From Liriodendron chinense (lineage: Eukaryota; Streptophyta; Magnoliopsida; Magnoliales; Magnoliaceae): a stretch of 64,000 nt of DNA. The stretch lies in the NCBI GenBank assembly GCA_003013855.2, contig ML058449.1:1984001-2048000 (forward strand), read 5' to 3'. Positions 22,790-33,548 of the stretch are shown here, one piece after another (within the stretch, counting starts at the first letter, position 1; every line of letters starts with the position of its first letter). Below the pieces are notes generated by a model. The model saw nothing but the letters and a program-made list of their open reading frames with translations, did not search any database and was not told where the DNA came from. The translations under genes and the position numbers were made by a program.

Positions 22790-25700
22790 TCGAGACAAAG
22801 AAGTTTATAGGTAAAAAAATCTTGAATTATAAAGGTTGAAAACGAGAGCCCTCCTAATTCAGCAAGAGTTGCAACATGCACTCCCTAGGAAAGTGCATCG
22901 CCTAGAAACTACGAAAGAAGAGGATTGGGATGAACTTGATTAGAGGGCAATTAGCATAATCCAATTGTGATTAGCCGATGAAGTTTTTTATAACGTCATT
23001 GATGAGAAGACCACCACAGGATTATAGACGAAGATGGAGAGTATCTACATAACGAAGTCGCTCACTAATCGTCTATATCTAAACAGATAGTTATACACTT
23101 TGAAGATAGTAGAAGGGTCGGATCTATCAGAGCACATTGTCTTCAACAATTAGTTTGTAGACTGACAAGCGTAGAGGTGAAGATCGAAGAAGAAACAAAG
23201 TCTTAATTTTGTTAATGTCTCTCTCTCTCTGAGTCCTACGAGTATCTGATGGATATTCTATGTTATGGTAGGGACACCTTGGATGTCGAGATCGTTATCT
23301 CGGCCCTTCAATCGAAGCAGTTGAGAAAGAAGAACAAAGGTGAATGTAGTTTTATGGATACATTGTTTGCTTGGAAAGACAGACTAAGCAAAAGGAGGGG
23401 AAGTCACAATCAAGATCCAAGTCTAAAGGCAAAGGAAAGTTGACCTGTTGGAATTGTGGGAAGACAAGACATAAGAAGAAAGATTGTCAGAATCCCAAAA
23501 CCCAGAAGGAGGAGATTTCAGATGATTCGCTAAAGAAAGCCAATTTAATGGTCGGGTGAAGGATCGGGTGGTTATGACGTGTTGTTGGTATTCAAGACAG
23601 GCCACTTCTATCAAGATTGGATTTTAGATACGGAGGCATTATACCATATGTGTCATCATCAAAGCTAGTTCACCACATATAGTGAGTATGATGGTGGCCT
23701 AGTTCTTATGGGCAATGATCATGCCTGTAAGATAGTTGAAATTGGATCGGTTCGCATCATGATGTTTAATGGGATGGAGCATGCTCTAACAGATGTGAGG
23801 CGCGTTCCAGATCTGACGAAAAATCTAATTTCTTTGGGAGCTCTAGATAACCTTGGGTGTAAGTTCCCCGGTTACAAAGGTGTCTTAAAGGTTTCGAAAG
23901 GGACACTCACAGTTATGAAGGCACGACGAAGAGGGAATCTTTATAAGTTGATCGAGAATACAATATCGGGAGAGCTGCAGCATCTGTAGCGAAATTCACG
24001 TTAGCACGTTTGTGACATGTATGCCTAGGCCATATGAGCGAGCGAGTTATGAAGGTACTTCTTGACCGTAGTTTAATTTTTTGTTTTAAAAGTTTTGATT
24101 TAGATATATGTGAGCATTGCATATATGAGAAACAACCAAGATTAAGCTTTAAAATCAGAAAACATGTTAATAAAGGACAACTTGAATATGTGCATTCGAA
24201 TATGTGGAGGTCGTTACCTATCGATTTTGGAGCAGGTTCGTCATTTTTAATTATATTCATTGACGACTTCTTTAGAAAGGTTTGAATTTATTGTTCAAAC
24301 AATAAATTCGATACATTTGTCACTTTCAAGATGTGGAAAGCGATGGTTAAAAAATAGACAGAGTGAAAGGTAAAAGTTCTGAGGACAAACAATAGTGGGA
24401 AATTTACTTCCTAGGGAATTTAATCAGGTATTGTAAGAATGAAGCGAAAGTGAGGCACAACACAATGAGGCATACACCAGTGCAAAATGGTATAGTTGAA
24501 CGTATGAATTAGACTCTTTTAAAAAGGGTTCGTAGGTTTGGGTAAGGAGCTATGGACTAAGGTTGTCTCTACGGCTTGTTATTTAGTGAATTGATCACCC
24601 TTTACAACTATTGATTGTAGAATTCCAGAAGAACTATGGAGTGGTCAGGAAGTTGATTACTCGAGACCGCGGATATTTGGTTATGATGCTTATTCTCATG
24701 TACCTTCAATTAAGAGGATATACTAGATCAAAGGGCAAAGAAGTGTACTTTTGTCATTTATGGTAATGGAGTGAGAGGATACATATTGTATGACTAGGTT
24801 TCACAGAAGATCATATTTAGTCGAAACGGCAAATTTGATGAAGGTTTCTTATTCTATAAAGATGAGCACAAAGAAGCAAAAAAATTTATAGTTGACGTTG
24901 AAACAAACAAAGGTGGGACACTTGAAGAAGCTGAGTCGCAGATAGAGATATAAAAAGAGGTGGAGCCACCACCTGTCAGGAGAAATCTACCAAGGGATTA
25001 CAGGTTATCGTTGAGATACAAGATGACTCAAACATTATATTTTCTCTCATTACAGATGAGGGAGATCAATCTACTTTTCAGGAAGCCTCTAGAAGACAAA
25101 AATGCAAAGAAGTGGATGACAATGATGCATGATGAGATAGCTCTTTGTACAAAATAAAACATGGGATCTGATGTAGCTTTTTGTTGAGCGTAAAGAGATC
25201 ATATGCAAGTGAATTTACCGAAAGAAACAGGATAGGTGCAACACTAGATTGGTAGCGAAGGAATATGCTCAGAAGAAGGGTATCGATTTCAGTGAGATAT
25301 TCGTGCCGATGGTCAAGCAAGTATCTACCAGCTTTGTATTGGCTTTGTTTGCCCAATACAATTTTGAATTGGAATAGTTAGATGTGAAGACTGCGTTTCT
25401 ACATGGGAAACTAAAAGAGCAGATCTACATGAAGTAACCTGGAGGGTTCGAGGTGCAGGGAGCGGAGAATAGGGTTTATAGGTTGAAGAAGTTGTTGTAT
25501 GGTCTGAAACAATCACTTAGGCAATGGTACAAGAAATTTGATTCTTTTATGATGATTCAACAGTTTATCAAAAGCGAATTCGATCATTGTGTCTATTTAG
25601 AGCACTGAGTGACAAGGAATTCATTATTCTGTGTTGTATATTGATGATATATTTATCACTAGCCATAACATGTCTGAAATCAATATATTGAAAGCTTAGT

Positions 25701-26680
25701 TATCCAAGTCATTTGAGATGAAAAAATTAGGGGTTACAAAAAAGATTCTCAATATCGATATACATAGAGACATGGAAAGGAGCAGATTATGGTTGTCTCA
25801 AATGTAATACCTTTGAGAAGGTCTTTGTCAAATTTGGACTGGAAAAGGCTAAATCGATTAGCACACCCTATGCTACACATTTTTTGCTTTCTTCAAAGTG
25901 ATTACTTACGTCAAATGAAGAAAATCAGTATGTCTCACGTGCCCTACTCAAGCATGATTGACAGTCTTATGTACGTCATGGTCTGTACTAGACCAGATAT
26001 TTTACATGAAGTTGGTGTTATGAGCAGATACATATCAAACCCTGACAAACAACATTGGAAAGCAATGAATAGTTACTTCGATACATACGAGGTACAAAGG
26101 ACTACATCTTAATTTTCAAAAAATCTTAGGAGAAGCTCGTAGGATATATGAATTCTGAATACATAGGGAATGTGGACAATAGAAGGTCGATTTTCGATTA
26201 CTCGTTTGTATTAATGATTAACAGGGTGCAACGATTAATTGGATATTGAAGTTTCAATCTGTAGTTGCACTTTCCACATCCTAAGTTGAGTACATGGCAA
26301 CAGCAGAAGCATTCAAGAAAGTTGTTTGATTGAAATGGATGATGAATGAGTTGGAGCTTCAGCAGGAAGTTGTGCTTATGCATTATGACAGTGAGAGCGC
26401 GATCAATTTAGCAAAAAAACTTGGTATACCATTTTCAGACTAAATATATTGTTGTTCGTCATCATTTTATCTAGCAAAAGCTAGAAGAAGGAGGTGTTAC
26501 TCTTGAGAAGATTCACATGAGTGTGAATCCATTTTATATGCTTACAAAGGTTATTCCTGCAGAGAAGTTCAAGTTTTACTCGACTTCTCTAGGCTTGACA
26601 AAAAAGAAATATAGATGGAGTGTGCACGAGAAGCGATGATGGCGATATTTGAAGAAATTAAAAATGGTGATAGCAGCTTA
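22790..26680 (+). pseudogene. Copia gag-pol, interrupted by many stops
   Basis: Gag with a CX2CX4HX4C zinc knuckle (23446-23487). Protease region at about 23610-23700 (WILDTEA where the family has an Asp-Ser/Thr-Gly-type site, so Gly is lost). Pre-integrase and integrase at about 24000-24800 (CEHCIYEKQ, LIIFIDDF). Reverse transcriptase at about 25150-25800 (LVAKEYAQKKGIDF, LDVKTAFLHG, YIDD at 25637-25648). RNase H at about 25930-26480 (LMYVMVCTRPDI). In-frame stops occur in every domain. Confidence 0.9.
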
Positions 26681-26721
26681 GAGTAGTGAAGCTGGAGGAT
26701 TAAAGCCACAGTGGATATTAT

Positions 26722-27187
26722 TGATCAAGTGCATTGTCGATTCGATCGAGTAATCAGAGTAATTGGAGATTGCTCGCTAGAGGTTTTTTGTCCTTGTTGA
26801 TTTGATCGACGGTGTGTCGGGTCTTGTCAACTCAATTGACAATCAAATCGACAGTTTGCGTAAGTTTTTAGAAAGTATGGGTTTTCTTTTCTAATCTTAT
26901 ATAAGGGTATATAATTGTGCCTCTAAGCCGAATTAAGGTGTAACAAAGGGAGCCTACATGATTTCTAAGGTTTTGCAAGGGAGAAAGCTAAGGTTTTTAT
27001 ATTCTATAAGTTTTTCCTTCTCTTGTAACTTTTTGATATAGCGATTGATTGTCGCTTTGTGTCATGGTTTTTTCATGCAAAGATTTTCCACATTAAAATT
27101 TTTATGTTCTCTGCGTGTGCTCGAATTTATTTATTTTTTCTTTATTTTGTGTTTGATTCAGTTCTAAGGTTGCTTTTATACCCAACA
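26722..27187 (+). repeat. Copia 3' LTR
   Basis: Starts TGATCAAGTGCATTG and ends ACCCAACA. Diverged from the 5' LTR, including a different run of TCGATT words near its start, which implies an old insertion. Confidence 0.85.
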
Positions 27188-27634
27188 AGAGGCTGGGGCA
27201 TTGATAAAGTGGCATGGAGGTTAGTCTTGTTCAGTGGTAATCCGAGCTAGGGTGAAAAGAAACAACAATTGTTTCGAAAATGAAAGTGGATCAACTACAA
27301 ATGTCTTTAAAAGGGAGAAGCTAGATATTTTAGATTGGGTAAATTGAACTAAAGATTCCAACCATTGCGAATGGTCTGAGGACGTGGTTGGGCAATAGTT
27401 GTATGTTTTTTTTCCTTTTTGGCACTTTTTCTTTTAATAAAATTTTGTCTTCTCCTAAAAAAAACCATAATTGTCAAACAATGGAATGCATATGCACACC
27501 AAATCTCTATGCATATGGAGGACAAGTTTACATCATGAATTTTTAATTGTTGTATCTCATACTATAAATTACATTAATATTAGGAAAATTTTATTGTTTA
27601 ATGTTAATAAATTTCATTGCCACAATTAATCAGC

Positions 27635-28030
27635 CATATACGGAACTTAGGTGGGTCATACCATCTAAAATCATGTGAAGACATGCCTAAAACATCTAAA
27701 AGCACTTGGCAGGGCCCACTTGAGTTTTGGATGCAGCTGAAACTTGGTCTGACCCCTCATCCAAGTGGGACGCACACAATGGATTGTCTAGATTTGTGAA
27801 CCACATCTCTAGTGGGCCCAATAAACAATCATGAATGTTTTAATGGGTGATAACCCTTCTCAACTGTTGTATGTGTTGTGGCCCACCTGAGTCATGGATT
27901 GACCTGATTTTCAATCCCGTGGCCCACCATGCAATGGTGCATCTGACTGATGACTGATGGGTTTGATGGCCGATCCACATCACGGTGGGGTCCACACAGC
28001 TCGACCTCATGGGAACTTCCCATGAGGTCA
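27635..28030. mobile_element. Fold-back MITE copy (diverged GGGCCCAC type)
   Basis: Contains GGGCCCACTTGAGTTTTGG, TAGTGGGCCCAATAAACAATC and GTGTTGTGGCCCACCTGAG in the paired arrangement of the family. Boundaries uncertain. Confidence 0.55.
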
Positions 28031-28083
28031 ACCTCATAGTACCATTTCCCTATATATATATAGGTCAACCTCATAGTACCATT

Positions 28084-28142
<59 letters not shown>
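28003..28142. repeat. 27-bp hairpin, 36-bp direct repeat and (AT)n tract
   Basis: GACCTCATGGGAA-C-TTCCCATGAGGTC (28003-28029) is a perfect hairpin with one central base. AGGTCAACCTCATAGTACC occurs twice (about 28024 and 28062), each followed by a TA run; the second runs into about 55 bases of AT. A 17-base C run follows at about 28171-28187. Confidence 0.85.
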
Positions 28143-28144
<2 letters not shown>

Positions 28145-28189
28145 CCCACTCCACTGTTAGTACACAACACCCCCCCCCCCCCCCCCTTG

Positions 28190-29037
28190 CCACAATGATA
28201 TTAACATTGTATTTGTATTTGTTTGTTGATTGAGCTGTGATTAATTTAAGAGGTCGATTGGATACACTAATACAGTTTATAAACTTGAAAACTCATTTAG
28301 GCTTGAGGTTCCTTAAGAGTTGAGTAACTTGAACAAGTGTCTTTTATTTGTTTATTTATTTTTGAGTTTTGAGCTTTCAGTAACATTTAACATTTAAATA
28401 TATAATATGTAAAATTGGTGGTTGAAACCTTTCAAAATTTCAAGATAAACAACAACAACAACAATGGAACTGAGCAAAGGCTTAACTTGAAGAATGCGCA
28501 CAACTTTCTTTCATTTTTTTTATTTTTTTATTTTTCACTCAAGAAACACTTAATGACTGTTTTGGAGGAAAGCATTCCCCATCAAGGAATCATTTCCTGC
28601 CAATACCATGTACCCTAACACAAGACACAAGCACACTGTGGAGCCTAGCAATCCACAAACTAAAAGCTCTAAAACAGTAATCAGATGCTGAAGATCTCTA
28701 TTACAGTCATCTTCATCTTGTCGAATCTGGAAAAGCACATTCCATAAAAGCAATGAATTTCCGAATGTTCATAAGTTCAATGTTCAAGCCCTGAAAACCA
28801 TTGTTGCGACGGTGGGAGATGATTCGGATTCGCTAATCCAACCATGAATTAATATGATGGGAGATAATGTGCACACTAACACTCATTGTGCTTCTTTGAA
28901 GGCATGACCAATAAATTTCCAACTTTTGCCAAGAATCTCACAAACTTCAGGTTTGTTGGTTGGAGGTGAAAATTTCAGCCAAACACCTATTCATATGTTA
29001 TAATTATAATTATTAATCTACTATTTATTTAATTACA
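28190..29037. other. Stretch without a supported gene
   Basis: AT-rich DNA with an AACAAC microsatellite near 28450. Short open frames match nothing recognised. Confidence 0.4.
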
Positions 29038-29537
29038 CTTGTACTTAGAGTTGTACACGAGTCGAGTTAACTCGGTTGGCTCGCTCGACTCAGCTCAGGT
29101 TCGGCTCAGGTTCGAACGCTAGGTTCGAACCGAGTTGAGCTAATTTTTTCAGCTTGAAGATTGTCGAGCTGAGCTCGAGCTGGCCCTGGCTCGATTCAGC
29201 TCGACTTGAAGCTTGGTTCGTGTTGACTCGATTCGAGTTTGACTCGACTCAGCTAGTTGGAAAGGAGAGGTTGTTTAGTCCGACATCAGAAGAGAGCAAA
29301 AGGAATAAGAAGGAAAATTATCTATAAAAGTAAGTGGAATAGCAGTCAAGAGTATCAATATACCTAGGTTTAGGGCTATCAACGGGTCGGATACAGGTTG
29401 GATCAGTGATGATCCGTATCCGACCCGATTAAGGATATATCCAATCCGAATCCGATTCGAATCACAAGTATATGATCCGAACCCAACCCGTTTATTTTTT
29501 AAATCCATTTCCGATCCGACTATGATCCGACCCAATA

Positions 29538-29583
<46 letters not shown>

Positions 29584-30030
29584 TCGTGCGTGGAGAGTAG
29601 AGACGAAGGAGATGGCTTTTTTTTTTTTTTTTTTTAATCGGGTCGGGTCGGGTCGGGTCGTTAACGGGCCGGATCAAGGTTGATCCGAATCCGATCCGAA
29701 TATTAAACGGATCATCTTTGGGTATCTGTATCCGACCCGATGATCCGATTATTGATCTGAATCATATTAAATCAGAGTGGATCTGGATCAGATATGGATA
29801 ATGATCCGTGCCGTTGACAAGCCCTACCTGGGGTTGCCTTTAAGGTTGGATTTTGAACTGTTTTAGGCTAGGCTTTAGGAATTGGGCCTATTCAAGTTTT
29901 TTTGTTTTTTCCAGGCTCGAACTTAGCTCAAAAGCTCAACCAAATCAAACCGAGCATGCCATTCCAGCTCAAAGGCCAAGCTGAGCAAATCTCGATTCGG
30001 TTCATCTGGGTGTACAGTTCTACTTGTACT
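29038..30030. mobile_element. hAT-like word-array element (GCTCGA words), perfect 8-bp target duplication
   Basis: The target duplication CTTGTACT lies at 29038-29045 and 30023-30030. The element 29046-30022 starts TAGAGTTGTACAC and ends with the complement of TAGAACTGTACAC. TAGAG/TAGAA fit the YARNG start of hAT ends. The subterminal regions are packed with CTCGA, GAGCTCG and TTCGA words in both orientations (29060-29260 and 29915-30005). There is no coding capacity. A second element (29371-29826) is nested inside. Confidence 0.85.
29363..29834. mobile_element. Nested hAT-like word-array element (GATCCG words)
   Basis: The element 29371-29826 begins TAGGGCTATCAACGG and ends with the complement of TAGGGCTTGTCAACGG. 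Flanks CCTAGGTT and CCTGGGGT match at 6 of 8 bases, an eroded duplication. The interior is dense with GATCCG, CCGACCCG and GGGTCGG words. A (GA)n run (about 29541-29580) and a poly-T run (29613-29635) lie within. Confidence 0.75.
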
Positions 30031-30184
30031 TAAAGAATCTTACAACACTTTCTTTTATTTACCTAGGTGGAATACACTACTAAGACATTGGATGTAAATT
30101 ACCAAAATATCTTTCTTGATAAAATGGTGTTCATTGTTTTGTTTATCAGAACGAAATCATCTGCCAGACCACTATTAATGGGGT

Positions 30185-30610
30185 GTAGAACATCAAAGCT
30201 CTCTGGTGTACACATGTTGTATATGTGAAATCCACTCCATCTATCAGGCGATCTCCCTTATGTTCATGGTTTAAACGAAAATTAGCCAAATAAAAAGCTA
30301 CGATGGGTGACAACCATTAGAATGATGTAAAATTGAAACTAAAACGTCCAAGTTAATGCATTGTGGCCCACCCGAGTTTAGAACCACACTTTTTTTTCCC
30401 CTTCATCTTGGTTTGTCACACCTGATAAACGGATTTGATGAAATATATATATATAGACACCATGTGACCACACATACAGACCTATTGTTGGTTTCCTATT
30501 CCCTATTTTCCCTGTGGTATGGCCCATCTGAGTTGTGGATCTGCCTGATTCTTTTGTCTTAGGCACCGGCCGATGGATGGAGTAGATTTTAAATACGCAT
30601 GGTGTGCTCA
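30185..30610. mobile_element. Fold-back MITE copy, diverged
   Basis: The arms read GTGAAATCCACTCCATCTAT (left) and GGATGGAGTAGATTTTAAAT (right). Internal GTGGCCCACCCGAGTTTAG and TATGGCCCATCTGAGTTGTG blocks belong to the family. Confidence 0.6.
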
Positions 30611-30620
30611 AATTTTTTTT

Positions 30621-30775
30621 TCTTGCCTGCTAGCCCAGCTGGAAGACGCCTAGGCATTTGAACAGCAGTTCTGAATGCTAAGGAGAGACACTAACCTCAC
30701 TCCCGGGTGGGTGCATCTAGTGACTAATCATGTGGGTGCGTTGCATGACTAACCAAAAAAAAACAAAAAAAACAA
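30621..30775 (+). mobile_element. tRNA-derived SINE copy 1
   Basis: A box A match TAGCCCAGCTGG at 30631-30642 fits TRGCNNAGYNGG exactly. A weaker box B region AGTTCTGAATG follows at about 30667. The body ends in GTGGGTGCGTTGCATGACTAA then an A-rich tail (30754-30775). The same body and tail recur at 45.6, 60.5 and 60.7 kb. Confidence 0.8.
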
Positions 30776-30884
30776 CCAGTGCTGCTAGTTAAAATAATAA
30801 TAATAATAATAATAATGGGCCTGTGGAGGCGAAAACTGTTGGATCTGAAGTCGTCAGTATGCATGGGATGCAACACCCGGAGCC

Positions 30885-31360
30885 TTGGGGCCCACCAGAT
30901 TGTACATGCCACATCCGCACCGTCCATCAGGTGAGACTTTATATTTAAATACCCTATGATTTAAAAAAAAAAATGAGAGAGAAAGAAAAGAAATCAACGC
31001 GATCAACAACTCAGGTGCGCCACACCATAGGGAACAATAGGGATGGTCTCCAACCATACGTTGGTGTGTGGTGCCTGCCCAACATAGTCATGTTCCATCC
31101 CATCCGTTCATCAGGCGTGCCTAATCAAGATGAATGAACACTACGAAAATCAGCACTCAAATGGGTGAAACGGGGTGTGAATTTAGAGATTTCCTAGTCG
31201 TGATTTACGATGTTCTCATGGTGTTACAATGTTCTCACGGTGGGGCCCACATGATTTTTTTTTTTTTTTCAGAGCTAATGATTGGGCCATACGGTGAATA
31301 TGCAAAGTCTCACCTGACTGAGAGAGTGGATGTCCCAATTATGGTGGGCCCCACAAAAGG
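30885..31360. mobile_element. Fold-back MITE copy, diverged
   Basis: Left GGGGCCCACCAGATTGTACA and right TTATGGTGGGCCCCACAAAA with internal paired blocks GTGAGACTTTATATTTAAAT and ATATGCAAAGTCTCAC. Poly-T near 31255-31270. Confidence 0.6.
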
Positions 31361-31419
31361 AGAACCTTATTTATTTATGGAAGGGTATTTTGGTCATTTT
31401 AGTGAAGCTAGTTGTTGAA

Positions 31420-33086
31420 CATGCAACCAAGGTAGAGTAGAAAGTATTATAAAATTCTTATGGTCCAAGTGTAATGGGGTGATTAAGAGGTGCATAACTG
31501 TAATTAAATCATAACTATAGGTAGTATTTGATTGTAATTTTCCCTATAAGTTAATTGCAGCCAATACAGCCATTCAAATTATCAGAGGAATTCTACTTGG
31601 GAAAATAAAAAATTTGGATGGGCTAGTGAATCGGTTGAGCTCAGCAAATTCAAATTTGGGCAGGACCTTATTAGTGTTGTGTGCCCAAAAAAGCAATTTG
31701 ATCTTGACAATTGATCATGATGACCATGGATTCTCGATGGATATGGTATTAATGCCATAATTAATATATAGGTTTTACCTTAACCATTTATCTATTCATT
31801 GGTTAAAAGAGAGTTTCCTCATTGCCCTTGTAAATTTGAATTTGGGCACAATGGCACGAAAATATTATTATTCTTATGTGGTCATCTTATGTGAGGAAAA
31901 CAATGATAAGTTACGATGAAAGTCTCTATTGTTGGGTTCTCAACAACTAGATGGTGTCTTTTCCCTACCCTTAATGCGAGTGTTTGAGTATTCAATGAAT
32001 ATGGATCTTGCTATCGAACCCTCCAGATACTCGCATTGAAAGATCCTTTCAAATATCTAGATTGGGATACACATCATGCCTAGTTTCAACTTGTGTATTG
32101 AATAATCCGTGGACATAAAACCATAGGAGGAATTCAAATGCCCAATGTAGTGTGCTTTAAGCCCTCATGAGGTTAGTTAATTAGCTTATATGTGTGTGGT
32201 TGGGTGCATATGATAAGATACAATTAAAATTCATATGATCCAGCAAGGGTCCATTGATTCCTTAAAAACACTTGTAGCTTACACCTCGGTAATCATTCCA
32301 TTATTAAGATGTTTTTAGTTGGGCTTGGTACTGAAAATGATTTTAAGTATTTTACTAAATATTTATAACGGAAGAAGAAGAATCTCCTCTCCCCCCTTCA
32401 TGCATGTCCACTCATGTAGGTCTACTATTGGACGGTTCTCATTGTGCCTGCCTTCGGAGGGACCTCCCACTTTGGAGGATCATCGTCGACAATGTCTACA
32501 TCATGATCTACACCGTAAGTCAAGGTACGATCCCACTACCATTGGTTTGTATCCTTTAAGGTTTTGATTGTTTGAAGTTTTGATTGCATTGTACATGGAG
32601 CTCTAGGCAATACTAAAATTGATTGATTTTTCAAAAAGATCAATGCTTTCACATTTCAGTCCTAACAGAACCAAACCCAGAACCAGCCCATTGACAGTCG
32701 TTTTCAGTTAATAGAACCGATCTGCATTTCATCAAATCCTAGCAAATAACCATTGGTCAAAGCAATGGGACCAGCTCTTTTTCAGTTGGGGGCCCCAAAC
32801 AATCCAAAGGTGGGAAAGATTTCTTCTAAGTAGCAAGCAAAGAAGATAGAAAGCCGTTCTGCAGTAGCATGCAGACAACCATATTTTTTCATAAATTGTA
32901 CAACAGTTGTTCCAACATGAAGAAACACTCCAAATTTTCTTTCATCTCCTTTCAACCATTTTCTCATTAAATCATGATTGAAAAGATAACAAAGAAGAGA
33001 GAATTAAAAAGAAATCCCGAAAAAATGCATTACTCATGCTAAATCATTGAATGAACAACAAGAAACCTACAAATCTCACCCAAAAA
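31420..33086. other. Unassigned stretch downstream of RRP4
   Basis: No recognised gene. Includes the presumed 3' UTR and terminator side of RRP4 (minus strand) just below 33087; no clear polyadenylation signal was picked out. The part around 32300-32560 has the look of retroelement leader DNA but no domain was recognised. Confidence 0.35.
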
Positions 33087-33548
33087 TCAACCCTTCTTTT
33101 TTACCAACGAGTTCCGTCGTTTGGCCTCTCTCTCTGCTATTTGAACACAAAACTCTGCCCCGAGCATATCTTTTATTTCGAGATTCACGGAGGCACTCGC
33201 TTCAGCCGTGTCAATGATCACTTCAACAGAGAGATTGAAACCCAGAGTGGACAAGACACGGACAGCGTTCGCAATCCGGCATATGTTTCGCCTTGTTTCC
33301 AGTGGAGTATACCTCCGCTCTTGTTCTTCGATGGTCATCGATCTTTTGTTGGTTTTACTGTTCTCATCCAATTTGTTCTCTTGATCTTCCATCATTTCAT
33401 TTTCTTCCATTTCAACATGCTCGCCTACCCAAATGAATCCATTGCACCCGAGGACCAAATCAATGCCATACTGTTCAAGGTTGTGGAAATGCTGTTTCCG
33501 CCGCTTCACTAAATATGGAGGGACTGTGAGCAACTGACCCCTCTCAAG
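33087..33548 (-). CDS. RRP4: RRP4 exon 7 (residues 181-333 and stop)
   Basis: The acceptor is GTCATGCAG|CTTGAG, phase 0. It encodes LERGQLLTVPPYLVKRRK, the KH motif, the acidic linker and the C-terminus. It has an in-frame upstream ATG inside the acceptor region that is not a start. Confidence 0.96.
   Translation of the reverse strand, partial: LERGQLLTVPPYLVKRRKQHFHNLEQYGIDLVLGCNGFIWVGEHVEMEENEMMEDQENKLDENSKTNKRSMTIEEQERRYTPLETRRNICRIANAVRVLSTLGFNLSVEVIIDTAEASASVNLEIKDMLGAEFCVQIAEREAKRRNSLVKKKG

Larger units (their letters stand above)
22223..27187 (+). mobile_element. Ty1/copia LTR retrotransposon, complete outline but inactive
   Basis: LTRs lie at 22223-22716 (494 bp) and 26722-27187 (466 bp), both starting TGATCAAGTGC and ending CCCA(G/A)CA. 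They differ by many substitutions and small indels. A primer-binding site TGATATTAGAGC (22719-22730) follows the 5' LTR, a degraded match to initiator tRNA-Met. The internal order zinc-knuckle gag, protease, integrase, reverse transcriptase, RNase H is the copia order. A TATA-like TATATAA lies at 22443-22449. No clear 5-bp target duplication was found. Wording of the domains is closest to Tork/TNT1-like elements, from memory. Confidence 0.9.
16300..27467 (+). mobile_element. Decayed L1-type LINE, about 6.2 kb, split by a copia element
   Basis: In order on the + strand: tandem GA-rich 5' repeats (16318-16640), a first-ORF-like region (about 16970-19100), the endonuclease (19160-19720), the reverse transcriptase (about 20450-21150), the zinc-knuckle C-terminal region (about 21900-22220 and again 27190-27390), then a tail TTTTAATAAAATTTTG and a short A run ending at 27467. 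The coding region is broken by many stops, several at Trp codons (for example FT*TN at about 19685), as expected from cytosine deamination. The copia element 22223-27187 sits inside the C-terminal region: before it the frame reads CAAWGRR and after it KRNNNCFENESGST resumes. The 5' boundary is approximate and no target duplication was found. Confidence 0.8.

Noticed and set aside
22218..27192. 5-bp target duplication of the copia element
   Set aside because: Flanks GATGT and AGAGG do not match, so none is reported although the LTRs are clear.
33051..33512. 153-residue plus-strand frame
   Set aside because: Antisense shadow of RRP4 exon 7, whose minus-strand product is clearly conserved.
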